From Candidozyma auris (lineage: Eukaryota; Ascomycota; Pichiomycetes; Serinales; Metschnikowiaceae), in NCBI RefSeq assembly GCF_003013715.1, contig NC_072812.1, positions 310,001 through 374,000 on the forward strand: 64,000 bases of DNA, given 5' to 3'. The first letter of the stretch is position 1. Each line of letters opens with the position of its first letter. Below, piece by piece: positions 1 to 10,660 of this stretch. A program made the position numbers and the translations under genes. The notes under the pieces are model-generated. The model was given only the letters and a program-made list of their open reading frames with translations, had not been told where the DNA came from and did not search any database.

Positions 1-1212
1 AAAAAAAATCTTACTGCGATCGAATGTCTTTCTCGCAAATCGACCATCAGAAGCCGCCTTCCGTGACGTGAGTGCTAGCGGCCCGCTGCATGGGTCATGA
101 CAGCAGCGCTGGAGGTCGCACTCCCTACAAGGCATGGTTGTTAACGGTGCGCCTGCAGCGCCGATGCGAGAGTGCGTCGTGCCGCTAGAGGGCTCTGAGG
201 GAGGGCCTCAAGGCTGGGCCGTGCGTGGAGCGCTTGACGTGCCACTGCGCACTGGGGAGGCGCTCTGAGCGCTGCAAAACAAGCCAAGGTGGGCTTGACC
301 GCCCGAGGTTGCTGCAAATTTCACCACCCACCCGCTCCAGCGCCCGATTCCGTTTTCCCACGGCGCCACCGAGGCTACCGAGGTTGCGTAGGCTACTCAG
401 GCTGCCTTTTAACCTTAAAGCTTGCTCCTGTTGCTAGTTGGCTATGGGCTCATGCTTCTTCATCGCTTCATTTTTGGTTGGTTGTACCACTTCTTCGCTG
501 CTTCGCATGCTGCCATTTCTGTCTTCCTAGCTCACTTTATCCAACCCTGAACTAATTCCTTGCCCTGATGAGCGACTTTGCACCTCAATATTTCACTTTG
601 TGCTCTTTTTCACTTCGTGAATCGTCTTCACACTATTTCTTCTCCTTCTTGCACTCTGCCCTGCCTCAGGTGACTCAGACGCTTGAAGCACACTACGGAC
701 AGCTTCAAGCATGAAATTTCCTTCCTCTTGTCATTGTCAAGCGACTGGTGCTTCAGATTGAGGAAATCGAAAAACCAACTCCTTTTTTGGGCAAGTTTCC
801 CTACTTTCGTTGCTCTACAATAGGTTCTTTGTAGACATTAGCCCGTCGCCGTGTCCGCTTCCCGATCTGTAAGTTGTACACCAAAGAGACCAGGCAGCGG
901 CATGAAAAAGGCTTGTTGTTCGCTACAATGGCGCTACTCTTCGTGCTGAAGAACTATCAAGTTTCTGGGGACAAAGAACGACGCAGGGCACAGGAATTGT
1001 CGTTAATTATTTTCAACATCCCCTCATATACGCACGATGAACATATTCTAAAGAGTGCATTTTGGTGCAAATCAATTCCCCAAAGAGCCCAAAGATTTTC
1101 CTTCATCCCGAAATGCATCTTTACACCCTGGCTGTCCAGTCTTAGCTCCGAATCCCTTAATAAAACATAGATTCATAATATACAATGAGAATTAATTGAG
1201 TGTCTCTCCTCC
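1..1212. other. Intergenic region, GC-rich at its left end
   Basis: I found no supportable gene here. The first ~420 bases are strikingly GC-rich (one 60-base line counts to 70% GC), and the rest is pyrimidine-rich and typical of yeast intergenic DNA. Short hairpin-capable stretches occur near 260-300. A Gcn4-type TGACTCA lies at 671-677. The neighbour on the right ends at 1213 on the minus strand, so this is not its promoter. It may be the upstream region of a gene to the left of the window. Short ORFs here look random in composition. Confidence 0.6.
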
Positions 1213-3765
1213 TTATATGCTGTGAAGGAGCATGCCCTTTGTGACCACCGAGTTCGCAAGCTCGCTTCTAAATGAGTGACTAAGAAACTGGCTCTTCTTA
1301 TCATCGTTGAGCCATTCTCTCATTACTTTCACCACACTTTCTAGGATCTCAAAATTTTCCTCACTCAACTTAAACCTCTGTTCGCTCTCTGCCGTTTCGA
1401 CTATATGGCAGATAACCTTCACGAGACATGTGAAGGAAAGCGTTGACAATGGGAACTTCTTTGTGATTTGCCTCAAATGTTTCAACAAGTGTTGCACATT
1501 TTCGTGATCTTCTTTTTGCAAGTAGAAGAGTATCGACGAAGCAGTCAAAACAATGAACTTTTCTTCATCGACCAAGTTGAGGGAGTATAAAAGCGATTTC
1601 TCCTCCTTGAGAGCCTCAATCGCGTCGACTCTGCCCTTTCCTATCGAATCTACTTCAGTGTCGTCCGATGATTCTTCCGCTTCTTCACTGTCTGAGAAAT
1701 CCTCATCATCCGTTAGTTCCTGACCGTCGAAATAGGAATTAAGACTTGAAACGGTTTGTACAATGGCTTGCTTCATGTTTTGAATCATTTCGGGTGTTGA
1801 TTCGGGACACATAAGACTTCTTACCAGCAAATAGTATTGTTTAAGACCTGGATCCGCGAAGTCTTCCACAAGTTTACCGATTGTAATGAGATCAGTATTC
1901 AAAGAATCCTTGAGCTCCTCTGCTTCTTCATCTTCGCTCTTGCTTGTCAATGATTTGAGGTATCTGAGGTTCACCTCATATAACAAATCGAGAATTCTCC
2001 ATCCAAAAATTATAGAGTAAATATCTTTCCGATAGCGCTTGAAGACTTCAATATAAAGAAGAGAGTTCTCACCAGCTTTTACACCGGCAAAGATGTTTCT
2101 TCTCGTAGAAACGTTCAAAAAACGAGCAATGAGCTTTTCCGAAGTGAACATCGAGGAACCGTCAAGATTTTTGATGAGCTGGCTCAACCTTTTCAAAGAC
2201 TCTTGATGTTCGCTGCAATCGAGCTTACGTAACAAGGCTGCTTTCGTCTGAAGTGTTGGAGCAATGAACTTGGAAAAGAGTGGGTACTTTTCCGTTATAA
2301 AAGTCCCAATAAGCACATTCAAAAATGCTGTTTCAAATGTGACCTCGCTAGATGATAAGATAGCGTAATCCCGCACCCAGTCTGAGGAATCCGTACTGTT
2401 GCCCATTACATGACCTAAGATTTGGTCCTTCTGGGAGGAATTGAGCTGCTTGGGCACTTGGAAACCTAGCAGTACAAGTAGCCATGTCAACCACAAGCTT
2501 TGCACTGGAGACTTCTCATCTCTTGGTTTCCTTGCCGCATTGATAATTGGCAGAAGCATTAAATATAAGCCAAAGCCTACTAAACCAACTCTCAAGATGG
2601 CAAGAGTCTGCAAAGTGGTGGCTGAAGGATGAGCAACGAATGAAGGCATAAATGGAAGAGCGGCCAAGCCCTTGAAATTATCATTGGAAAGCACCGAGGA
2701 TCCCACAAAGGTTGCAAGACCACCCATCATCCAATTCGAATTATAAGGTTGATAAGCACCTTCATGTTGTGAATATTGCTGTTGTTGTGGAGTAATGGCC
2801 AGCATTTCAAATTGGTTGGAGGTTGTGTTGTAATTGTTCTCAGGAGCAAATCCAAAGCCAAATTGACCATCGAAGTTGTTCATATTGTATTCAGGGCGAG
2901 ATTGGCGATCGTCCATTCTTAATGGCAGATTGAGGTCAACTTGAGGCGGGTTGGCATTGGCCTCTCCTATAAGCTGCTGCAACTGCGAAATTTTTGACAT
3001 CATATCACTATTCTTCTTCTCCAAGTGCTTGATGTACTCGGTAGCTTTAGTCAAAACCGAGGCCTTGTTGAGTTTCGCAGCAGGCGCCAAACCTTCCAAA
3101 TCAGATATTTGAACGTCACTTTTGCCTGCCGCTATTTTGAGAGTTGGAACTGCATCTCTAAGCTCGTAAATCTTTGTATTGATGTTGGTTCTGTACTTCT
3201 TCTCAATCATATTGTGAGAAACTTTGGGTTTCTTCGCTGGCTTCGAGACTTTGTCCTTTGCTGAGACCTTACTCTTCGATGGTTTGGTGGAGACAGGGGT
3301 TTCCTCCGCTGAAGTTACGCTCTCCTTCTTTAAATGGGATTGTGGTACCTTGAAGTCCTTTTTCTCGACTTCATCAGGCATTCCCTCAGGCAGTGTATGT
3401 GGAGACAGGATAGTCGTATTCGGGGTTCCTTCGTTCGAGGCCGAAGATGCCACCGGCTCGGAGTAAGATGTAGAGCTGAACGAGGAGCGCTTCTTTTTAT
3501 TGTCGGAAGCGAACAAAGAAGGCTCTATATTGGCTGTCGAGGAGGAAGTGCTGTTAACGGAACTAGTGTCTTTGGAAGGATTGTCGTATTGGTTGTTGAG
3601 AGTATTTTCAGGGTTACCAATCAAAGCCGAGGTCTCTGTGAAGTCGAGATCATATGGATTGGGCAACTTGTCCAAGGGTGGGACACTCGACAGAATTGCA
3701 GATAAGAACAAGTCTGTATCCTCAAAGTCCATCATTGGATCGCCAAAAAGGTCAGCTTGAGACAT
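1213..3765 (-). CDS. CPH2: SREBP-type bHLH transcription factor, CPH2/HMS1 family
   Basis: The protein has 850 aa. A Ser/Thr/Lys-rich N-terminus leads into a basic helix-loop-helix at about residues 182-250. The basic region contains HNMIEKKYRTNIN, where Tyr replaces the usual Arg; this is the SREBP signature. An extended loop and the second helix follow. Two hydrophobic stretches at about 388-410 and 422-437 could form the membrane hairpin seen in SREBPs, and a long C-terminal domain with an acidic patch (about 690-720) follows. The length is close to the 850-odd residues I recall for Candida albicans Cph2, a regulator of hyphal growth and metabolism. HMS1/TYE7 paralogues are the alternative, so family is firm and symbol less so. 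The start ATG sits in front of a short acidic-aromatic segment. The 1.8 kb upstream region contains a CACGTG box. Confidence 0.8.
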   Translation of the reverse strand: MSQADLFGDPMMDFEDTDLFLSAILSSVPPLDKLPNPYDLDFTETSALIGNPENTLNNQYDNPSKDTSSVNSTSSSTANIEPSLFASDNKKKRSSFSSTSYSEPVASSASNEGTPNTTILSPHTLPEGMPDEVEKKDFKVPQSHLKKESVTSAEETPVSTKPSKSKVSAKDKVSKPAKKPKVSHNMIEKKYRTNINTKIYELRDAVPTLKIAAGKSDVQISDLEGLAPAAKLNKASVLTKATEYIKHLEKKNSDMMSKISQLQQLIGEANANPPQVDLNLPLRMDDRQSRPEYNMNNFDGQFGFGFAPENNYNTTSNQFEMLAITPQQQQYSQHEGAYQPYNSNWMMGGLATFVGSSVLSNDNFKGLAALPFMPSFVAHPSATTLQTLAILRVGLVGFGLYLMLLPIINAARKPRDEKSPVQSLWLTWLLVLLGFQVPKQLNSSQKDQILGHVMGNSTDSSDWVRDYAILSSSEVTFETAFLNVLIGTFITEKYPLFSKFIAPTLQTKAALLRKLDCSEHQESLKRLSQLIKNLDGSSMFTSEKLIARFLNVSTRRNIFAGVKAGENSLLYIEVFKRYRKDIYSIIFGWRILDLLYEVNLRYLKSLTSKSEDEEAEELKDSLNTDLITIGKLVEDFADPGLKQYYLLVRSLMCPESTPEMIQNMKQAIVQTVSSLNSYFDGQELTDDEDFSDSEEAEESSDDTEVDSIGKGRVDAIEALKEEKSLLYSLNLVDEEKFIVLTASSILFYLQKEDHENVQHLLKHLRQITKKFPLSTLSFTCLVKVICHIVETAESEQRFKLSEENFEILESVVKVMREWLNDDKKSQFLSHSFRSELANSVVTKGMLLHSI

Positions 3766-5570
3766 TCTCGATGGAGTAAGCTAACGGGTATCAGGATCGA
3801 GTAAATGGGAAGCGACACAGAAAATTGATGATGGAAGTTAGGTGGATGCGAGGAGGAATAAGTTAAATGCACTAAGTGAGTGCCGAACGATCAAGATATA
3901 AAGGGAGGCAAAAATATAGGGAAAAGGGTCCACCACGAAAAGAAATAGATATTATTTAAAAAGAAAGTCTCGCTGATGACAGGTGCCCACCGGAAACAAT
4001 AAGAGAAATGATTAAAGGCTGCTGGCGGTGTATAGAAAGCTAAAGTGGTGTGATTTTTCCTGGGGCAGCCTGCCATAATATGACGCACGTGACCGAAATT
4101 GTCACTTTTCGCTCAGCGGCAGTCCTTTTTGACTAGCTGAACGATGCGTATCCTGCGCCTAAAACATGGGCCCATCTTTTGCAACCGTCTAATTCCTCGG
4201 CCCTGGAGCCTCGATCATAAAAGGTCCAATGAAGGCGTCGATATACGTCCATCTTGGCTAAACACGATCCACGTTTTCTCAACGGCTTTGCTTGAATGTT
4301 TCACTCCGAATTCCGCCGAATTTCACATTCACAGAAACCAGATTTGAATCTAAAAGAGACCTTCAGCAACTAGTGAAGTATATCACTCTCCATTCCTCGG
4401 TACGAGTTAGGTTGGAATCGCCCCAGACTTTGATCGGTGCGAGCAACTGTAGACTAACAGGTGAGCCGTTGTGTGGATGAGATATAATGGTGGCATCGTA
4501 AGAATAGCGCGGAAGGAGCGGGAACACTGAAATGGGAGGCTGCTGGGCCATGCAGAATCATCTTTCGAGCATGAACGCTACGGCTGGCCCTAGTTTTCCC
4601 CATATAAGTGGTGATCCACTTAAGTCCGACCCGCTATGAGGCTAGGTTGTCCAGGTATTATTGAGATGCCGCCAACTTTGACCAGAAACAAGTGCTCTTT
4701 CCTCATGGACTAGATCACTTCACTGGTCAAAATTGTAATACTGAAGAGATATTATGACCATTTAGCAGATACGGCTCCCGCTCCCCTGTGGTAAATTTTT
4801 TATGTGCATTTTTGATGTTCCTCGGTGTTTTGGCAGGGTGACCGCAGTCGTATTTTGCAGCCATTCCTTCGATCATCTCGCGAGAAATTACCATCACCAG
4901 TCACGAAGCTTTAGGCTCCTTCCTCAGTTGCCACTAACCGATCTCTGCTCACTGTAGGCGGCCTGATATAGGTCTAGACTGACGTTTTCTCTGCATTCCC
5001 AAGCATTTGATACTTCTCATAACCTTGTACGACTCGGACTTTAGGGTGGTATGTACTGGACAGTAAACGAATGAGCCGAGGTGGTACTCTGACAATTGTT
5101 GGATCGATTGTTCTTGCCAGTCTCGAAACCTTAAGTGTGAAACACTTACTACGGCAAGTATAAGCGTTTCCAATACCAAGAATTAGGTTTGACTTGCTTG
5201 CTTGTTTCTCATCAATTCAGGTGAAAAGACCCTCGGTACTTTTCCTGAAGTTCAACTTCGCTGATCTTCTTGATACCTCTGCCTCTCACCATATATAAGG
5301 TTCTGCAACATCATTCTCGGTCATGACTGTTGAACTGTGAAGTTTTCAGCATCTAAGTATACTTCAGAATAATATAGCCAAATGTGAAACTACATCAGCG
5401 TACGGGCCTTTTGAATCGACGATGCCACACTTGTCTATTTGTCTTTCTATGTTCACTGTAGTGGCTCTTGAGTCGCTGTGCGCACTACGCAACATCAACA
5501 TCACTTCGCACAGTACTGTTGTACCAATACCACAGCTACTAGCGCAAATTGACTGCAAATTTACTTCACG
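3766..5570. other. Long intergenic (divergent) region between CPH2-like gene and small membrane ORF
   Basis: These 1.8 kb separate two divergently transcribed ORFs. Short ORFs of 60-76 codons on both strands show no recognisable composition or motif and I do not call them. The only regulatory motif I could pick out is the CACGTG box listed separately. Long promoters are common for regulatory genes in CUG-clade yeasts. Confidence 0.6.
4086..4091. promoter_or_regulatory. CACGTG E-box upstream of the bHLH gene
   Basis: A palindromic CACGTG followed by A (TCACGTG on the other strand) lies about 320 bases upstream of the SREBP-type gene. It fits a Cbf1-type or bHLH site; which factor binds is inference. 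Confidence 0.4.
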
Positions 5571-5927
5571 ATGGCAGACTCGCAAATAATAGCCTCAAGA
5601 ATGTTGCGTTCTCAGCGCTATATGGTACTCTTGATCTTCACGTTGTTCGTCACGTTTTTGATAATAACGTCTTCCTCAGCGCATTCATACATCAAGGAAT
5701 CCAAGGTTGGCAAATCAGTCAGCTCGTACGTTGACACAGCAAAGTCATGGGCCAACTCAAAATATGCTGATCTGAGTTTGGAATCTGAGGAGCAAGAAGA
5801 GGCTTCTAAGCTTGCCGAGGCAGCAGCCGACGCTGATGGAAAGGCTGAGGGGAGTGCTGGGGACGCAGATTCGGTCACGAACTCTCCATCACTACAACCA
5901 GATACCACAATTGCCCCTACTAACTAA
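5571..5927 (+). CDS. Small predicted single-pass membrane protein, unrecognised
   Basis: This is a 118-aa ORF with an ATG start. A basic N-terminus (ARMLRSQRY-like, with Arg flanking) is followed by a strong hydrophobic segment at about residues 17-37, then a polar region and an acidic Ala/Glu/Asp-rich tail. That arrangement suggests a type II membrane protein or an uncleaved signal anchor. It resembles the start of Golgi-type proteins, but no catalytic domain follows and the ORF closes cleanly with a stop. A second in-frame ATG at codon 11 is an alternative start. I do not recognise a family. It could be a lineage-specific gene, the remnant of a larger gene, or chance. Confidence 0.5.
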   Translation: MADSQIIASRMLRSQRYMVLLIFTLFVTFLIITSSSAHSYIKESKVGKSVSSYVDTAKSWANSKYADLSLESEEQEEASKLAEAAADADGKAEGSAGDADSVTNSPSLQPDTTIAPTN

Positions 5928-6039
5928 AAAAGTGGAGTTAGAATCCGAGACTACACCACTATTCCACTCGTCACTCAAGTTAATGGCACTTAAATATGTA
6001 TCCATGAATTAATATAATATTTGAACTCAAAGAACTTTG

Positions 6040-8229
6040 TTAAAGGTTTTTCCAAATCAACTTTTCAACGTAATCACCCTTCGTTTTCTCACGAAGGAAT
6101 CCCATGGTCGTAAGTTCTGCACTACTCTGTATAAACCATGCATAAACCAATCTTTCCCACTTCGTGTCATCCTTTGCCGCATCATTAAGCATATTTGTCA
6201 TTTGATCTTTGAATTCTCCAACATAATCTCGGATCTGCTTCTTGAGCTCGTCTAAAATCTCCTTTTTTGGGATTGACAGCTTGAATGCAACAAAGAAGTC
6301 CCATATATTTATGTTCACAGGTGCATCCTTGTAGATGTGGTACAATTTCGGAAGAAGTGGACCTATCACCTTCAGCGAATTGTGCTTCTTCTCTGTGATA
6401 CTCAAAACCAAGTTATTCTTTAAGAATTGCTGAGGTTGGTCGAGAGCAGATTCTAGGGCCTCTTTCAGCCTTGGCCTGATGAGCTTGATCATAAGATTCT
6501 CGTAACTCTCTTCAATGGTGACTTTTGGGAGGAATTTGTCCATCTCACTAATTCCACCCGTAATTGTCAACACTTCATTGAAAAGATTATCACTGATTTT
6601 CATGTTTAACGCAGGATTCTCATGCAAATAGTCCGTGATGAGTCGGAGTAATTGCTCAGAGGTTATCCCGGGTCTGCTCAACGCTCTCTTGAGCCCGAGG
6701 GTATCCTCATCTGTCACATCGTCTATAGTGATCTTTATTGTTTCACTTTGTATGAATTGCGAAAACCTCTTTATCCGAGCGTCATCGAAACTTCTTATTG
6801 TTTTCAAAACATCACTTAGGTACGAAGAGTTGATGAGTTGATTATTTGTCACAAGCTTGTAAAGCTGGAATACCTGCTTTTCTCCACTACTCAAAAAATG
6901 GATGATATGAATGGCGTTCATGACCGCGTTTTGATATTTTTGAAGTTGCAGTCTAGCACTTCGGAAAAGATCGTAAATTGCTTGGTCACTGGTGAGTAGT
7001 TCATTGATCTTTTCCAGCATTGCCTGTGCATCTTCGTCGTTCTTCTCATTCCTGAGATTTTGAAAGCTATGCAAAAGAAACTCGATGTGTGTTTTGAAAG
7101 ACGGAAGCTTTCGTAGTGCATCGAAATGGAAACTCTGGGGAGCGAAGTCTGGGTCAACCATAATGGAGAGAGGCAGTTGGTAGAAATGTATCATATACGT
7201 TAACTTAAATTCAGTGACTAGAGAGTCAATCGAATTATTCGAGTTCTCAAATCTGTTCAAAACAATCAGCGAAAGCTGAGCATCTAGTAGAAGTGGGTTT
7301 TCAGATGTTATTTCGTTTCGTAACAAGATGTTGTCGATCACCTGAAAACAAATGTCCTTGTTGTTACGAGCCTCTAGTTTTGTCGCATTAATAAGTGTCC
7401 TCAGACGGCTCGTTATGTTCCTGCTAATCCAGTCGCTGATTCCCTTCGAACTGAGAGCCATGATGAGTTTTATGGGTATTGTTTTGCAGTAAACACTTAG
7501 GAGATGCACGAGCTGATTGAGAATTTCATTGGAAAATGCATCGCTATCTTGAAGCACAACTACTATGCGAAAGTGTTCCTTGGAATTCGTTCGATTGATA
7601 TAAGCGTCCACCCATTCTTCCACAATCTCAAAATCGTAGGATATACGGCCACCGTCACCGGCATCACCGTCGACAGCATCTAGATCCTCGTCCTCTTCGA
7701 CCTGTGTTTTTTGGTCTTGCTCCTGCTCCTCGTCGAACGAAGCAATGGGATCATCTTGAAGACGCAGCTTTGGCTCAAGTACCTGCTTGATAAACTCTCT
7801 CATGGCTGCCTTTATGTGGATACATTCTTTTGAATCAAGCATTACTAACCTCACATGTTGATTTCTTCCACTCTGATACAAGTGCCCTGCAAACTCATCG
7901 AGAGTACGAAGATTGTTGGCAGTATTTGAGCTAAGACCTAAAAACGCGGTAGCTAGTTTCGAGGGGAAAGGATTGTCAACAAATTGAACAAGATTAGCAA
8001 AGAACTGATCATTAGCTGAGTTAAGAATCCTCTGAATGGCGCCAAGCTGGTGGTTCCACACCTTTTCATACAAGTTATACCTGTGTTTGGTCAAAGATGC
8101 ACTCTCACCTTCATGAGAAATGAAAGGACAAGCCGAGATCTCCTCTTTTTTGATTCTCTTTCTCTCACTCGTATCAATTGTATAGTGAGTCTTTTGTGAG
8201 CTGTGGTCCAAAGCTCCACGAACCGGCAT
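6040..8229 (-). CDS. ORC3: Origin recognition complex subunit 3
   Basis: The protein has 729 aa. The N-terminal part has a basic cluster (ERKRIKKEE) and the motif RYNLYEKVWNHQ, matching the 'R-x-G-L/I-Y-D-x-L-W' start of the Orc3 domain. An AAA+-like fold without good Walker motifs follows, interrupted by an acidic linker (about 175-205, EEQEQDQ...). A helical insertion and a winged-helix-like C-terminus ending in WFIQSSAELTTMGFLREKTKGD complete it; that ending is characteristic of Orc3. Orc3 is a core subunit of ORC, which binds origins and loads MCM with Cdc6. The protein is longer than S. cerevisiae Orc3 (616 aa). It faces DGA1 across a 690-base divergent promoter. Family identity is by recognition of motifs and length. 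Confidence 0.85.
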   Translation of the reverse strand: MPVRGALDHSSQKTHYTIDTSERKRIKKEEISACPFISHEGESASLTKHRYNLYEKVWNHQLGAIQRILNSANDQFFANLVQFVDNPFPSKLATAFLGLSSNTANNLRTLDEFAGHLYQSGRNQHVRLVMLDSKECIHIKAAMREFIKQVLEPKLRLQDDPIASFDEEQEQDQKTQVEEDEDLDAVDGDAGDGGRISYDFEIVEEWVDAYINRTNSKEHFRIVVVLQDSDAFSNEILNQLVHLLSVYCKTIPIKLIMALSSKGISDWISRNITSRLRTLINATKLEARNNKDICFQVIDNILLRNEITSENPLLLDAQLSLIVLNRFENSNNSIDSLVTEFKLTYMIHFYQLPLSIMVDPDFAPQSFHFDALRKLPSFKTHIEFLLHSFQNLRNEKNDEDAQAMLEKINELLTSDQAIYDLFRSARLQLQKYQNAVMNAIHIIHFLSSGEKQVFQLYKLVTNNQLINSSYLSDVLKTIRSFDDARIKRFSQFIQSETIKITIDDVTDEDTLGLKRALSRPGITSEQLLRLITDYLHENPALNMKISDNLFNEVLTITGGISEMDKFLPKVTIEESYENLMIKLIRPRLKEALESALDQPQQFLKNNLVLSITEKKHNSLKVIGPLLPKLYHIYKDAPVNINIWDFFVAFKLSIPKKEILDELKKQIRDYVGEFKDQMTNMLNDAAKDDTKWERLVYAWFIQSSAELTTMGFLREKTKGDYVEKLIWKNL

Positions 8230-8919
8230 TGCCGTAATGGTTGCAAAAATGAAAATACCCTCCTAATGTGGCATTGGATAATCCTCGCTCACCTCAAGTA
8301 GGCAGGCCGCGCAAGCCCTTTTTTTTTCGCAACCACGCCCAAACCCACTTACCGCAAGAAGGAAAAAGTCTGGCAGTGGGAGATGAATCTCTAAAAATAA
8401 AAACGCCATTTTCCCCTAATTTAGAAGATTCAATGACAAGCTGAAGGAGGAATGCGTAGTAGATTGATTGACAGCAATCCATTCACAATTGGTCGGTTAA
8501 AAGGGGCTTACCTTAGTGACATTGTTTGGTTGCCTAAAGCAGTCCGTGCAATCCTTCTATTATCCTTCCTGCGACATCCTCTAAGAAGGAGTGATTCGGT
8601 CTCCCCCCCCCTATGGTGGGATCCAAGACCGGAGGTGTCAAATAATGACGACAACGCAAAGAAAAACTGGAATTTGAAAGGAAATCATTCAAAATTACTA
8701 AATTCAAATATTTAATAATTTCTTGGATCTGTTTCACTGCGATGGCCCGAGTTTCCAGTTTCACCTTCTTGCCCAGTTCTATACATGCTCCTCCGCGGGA
8801 GCGGCGTCCCATCTTGCCCCACATTTCTACATATATTGCCCGAACGTACTTTTAATTAACCATCTGGCTCACTTTTTGTTCTTGCGTCGAACTTTCTTCG
8901 GTGCTCCTATCCCTACGTC
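8230..8919. promoter_or_regulatory. Divergent ORC3/DGA1 intergenic region
   Basis: These 690 bases lie between two start codons on opposite strands, so they hold both promoters. A run of nine C residues lies around 8603-8611 and A/T-rich stretches follow. I saw no clear cell-cycle (ACGCGT) box. Short ORFs inside are not supported. Confidence 0.5.
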
Positions 8920-10560
8920 ATGACGGACTCAGAATTGAGGCACCGTAGGTCTCCTGAACCCATTGAGGGTGCCAAAACTGCCACCTCCCACCACCAGAGG
9001 CCAAAGAGGAAGAAGAAAAAGCACTTGATCAATGTCGCCCCTTTGGATACACCGCTCCATCGAAGGCTCGAGACATTGAGCGTGATGTGGCACACAGTGT
9101 CAATTCCAAGTTTCTGCTGCTTGTTCCTCTACATTTTGTGGCTAGGCTGGCTCTCCTGGTTGCTTATCGTGATCCCATATTTCATCTGGTTCTATGGGTT
9201 TGATCTCCACACACCAACCAACGGTAAGGTGGTCTATAGGGTTCGTGCTGCCATGAAAAACCTCATAATATGGAAATGGTTCGTAGATTATTACCCAATA
9301 CGTGTGCACAAAACATGTGAGTTGGAGCCCACGTTCACAACTGAGATTGTCGAGGAGATCACCCCTGACGACGAAGAAGACTTGATCTCAGAGAACGCCC
9401 GCACAACTTTAGACAAATTCTTCAAGTTTATCGGCCTCAGGAAGCGCTTGAACGACGCTGAGACCTCCTCTCCATCCCCACCACTCGAGGATGACGACGA
9501 TACCAAAAGCACCGATTCAAAGCTTTCAAGTACAGTTCAAAAAGTCAGGAAGGTAGGTGGCGGGCCTCGTTACATTTTCTGCTATCATCCTCATGGTGTT
9601 ATATCGATGGGTGTAATGGGCTTGTTTGCGACCAATGCTTTGAGAAATCAGCCTTTTAAGCCACCAGCGAAATTCTTACAACCATTTTTCCATGACCCGT
9701 CGAAGGAAAAGGAACTTTTTCCCGGTATTGGGTATGTTTTTCCCCTCACACTCACCACCCAATTCACCATTCCAATCTACAGAGATTACCTATTGTCTTT
9801 GGGACTCACAAGTGCAAGTGGGAAGAATATCAAGAGTGTGATCAACAATGGCGACAATTCAGTGTGTCTTGTAATCGGAGGAGCTCAAGAGTCCTTGTTG
9901 AATGACATGGTAGGAGACAATATGCGTGTTGGAGCAGGATACAAGGGTCCTGAATCTGATGACGAAGATGTGAAGGAGACGAAGCCTAAACGTCAAATAA
10001 AGCTCGTGCTTCAAAAAAGAAAGGGTTTTGTGAAAATAGCGATTGAGTTAGGTAACGTATCTTTGGTACCTACATTTGCATTTGGTGAGGCTGATATTTA
10101 TAGATTGGCCAAGCCAAAGGAAGGATCACTTTTCCATTCCTTCCAACTAGGGTTGAAGAAGTTAACTCTGTTCACATTGCCATTTTTCAGTGCTAGAGGC
10201 GTGTTCATTTATGATTTTGGCTTTTTGCCATTCAGAACTCCTATAAACATCTGCACTGGAAGGCCCATATATGTTCCACCTGGATTGGTACTGAAAAAAC
10301 GTGAGGAGGACTCTACAGAAACCAAGAAGGATGTTGCAAAATCAGAAACATCGAGTGATAAAAAATCCGGGCTGAGCTCAGATTCCCGCTTCTCTATTTT
10401 CAAAGCAAAAGGAAAGCCCAAGAAAAGAAGCAGACCTCATATTGATCAAGAGGTTCTTGATCATTACCATGGCTTGTACATCGAGGAGCTTAAGAAGGTG
10501 TACGAAGAAAACAAGCATCTCTATGGTTACGGAGACGTCGAGCTTGTCATTGTCGAGTAG
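8920..10560 (+). CDS. DGA1: Diacylglycerol O-acyltransferase, DGAT2 type
   Basis: The protein has 546 aa. It makes triacylglycerol from diacylglycerol and acyl-CoA at the ER and lipid droplet. A Lys/Arg-rich N-terminus (RPKRKKKK) precedes a long hydrophobic hairpin at about 62-95. The acyltransferase motif YHPHG is at 222-226. It is followed by FPGIGYV, GGAQE near 325, the RKGFVKIA segment and FGEADIY, all hallmarks of DGAT2. It is longer than S. cerevisiae Dga1 (418 aa). The extra length lies mostly in acidic/Ser-rich insertions at about 135-205 and in a Ser/Lys-rich loop near 465-510. The ATG at 8920 is the only sensible start. Confidence 0.95.
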   Translation: MTDSELRHRRSPEPIEGAKTATSHHQRPKRKKKKHLINVAPLDTPLHRRLETLSVMWHTVSIPSFCCLFLYILWLGWLSWLLIVIPYFIWFYGFDLHTPTNGKVVYRVRAAMKNLIIWKWFVDYYPIRVHKTCELEPTFTTEIVEEITPDDEEDLISENARTTLDKFFKFIGLRKRLNDAETSSPSPPLEDDDDTKSTDSKLSSTVQKVRKVGGGPRYIFCYHPHGVISMGVMGLFATNALRNQPFKPPAKFLQPFFHDPSKEKELFPGIGYVFPLTLTTQFTIPIYRDYLLSLGLTSASGKNIKSVINNGDNSVCLVIGGAQESLLNDMVGDNMRVGAGYKGPESDDEDVKETKPKRQIKLVLQKRKGFVKIAIELGNVSLVPTFAFGEADIYRLAKPKEGSLFHSFQLGLKKLTLFTLPFFSARGVFIYDFGFLPFRTPINICTGRPIYVPPGLVLKKREEDSTETKKDVAKSETSSDKKSGLSSDSRFSIFKAKGKPKKRSRPHIDQEVLDHYHGLYIEELKKVYEENKHLYGYGDVELVIVE

Positions 10561-10660
10561 TTATCTTGAACCGTAATGAATTATTTCAATAAATTCGAAA
10601 TTTTACCTATAAACAAGAAGATCGATAGTGCAGTGATGTAAAAATTATACCATTTTGTCG

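Noticed and set aside
225..555. Overlapping short ORFs in the GC-rich left end
   Set aside because: They are random in composition and high GC removes stop codons; no start context or domain.
874..1170. 98-codon ORF downstream of the bHLH gene
   Set aside because: It does not begin with an ATG, has no recognisable feature and looks like intergenic sequence.
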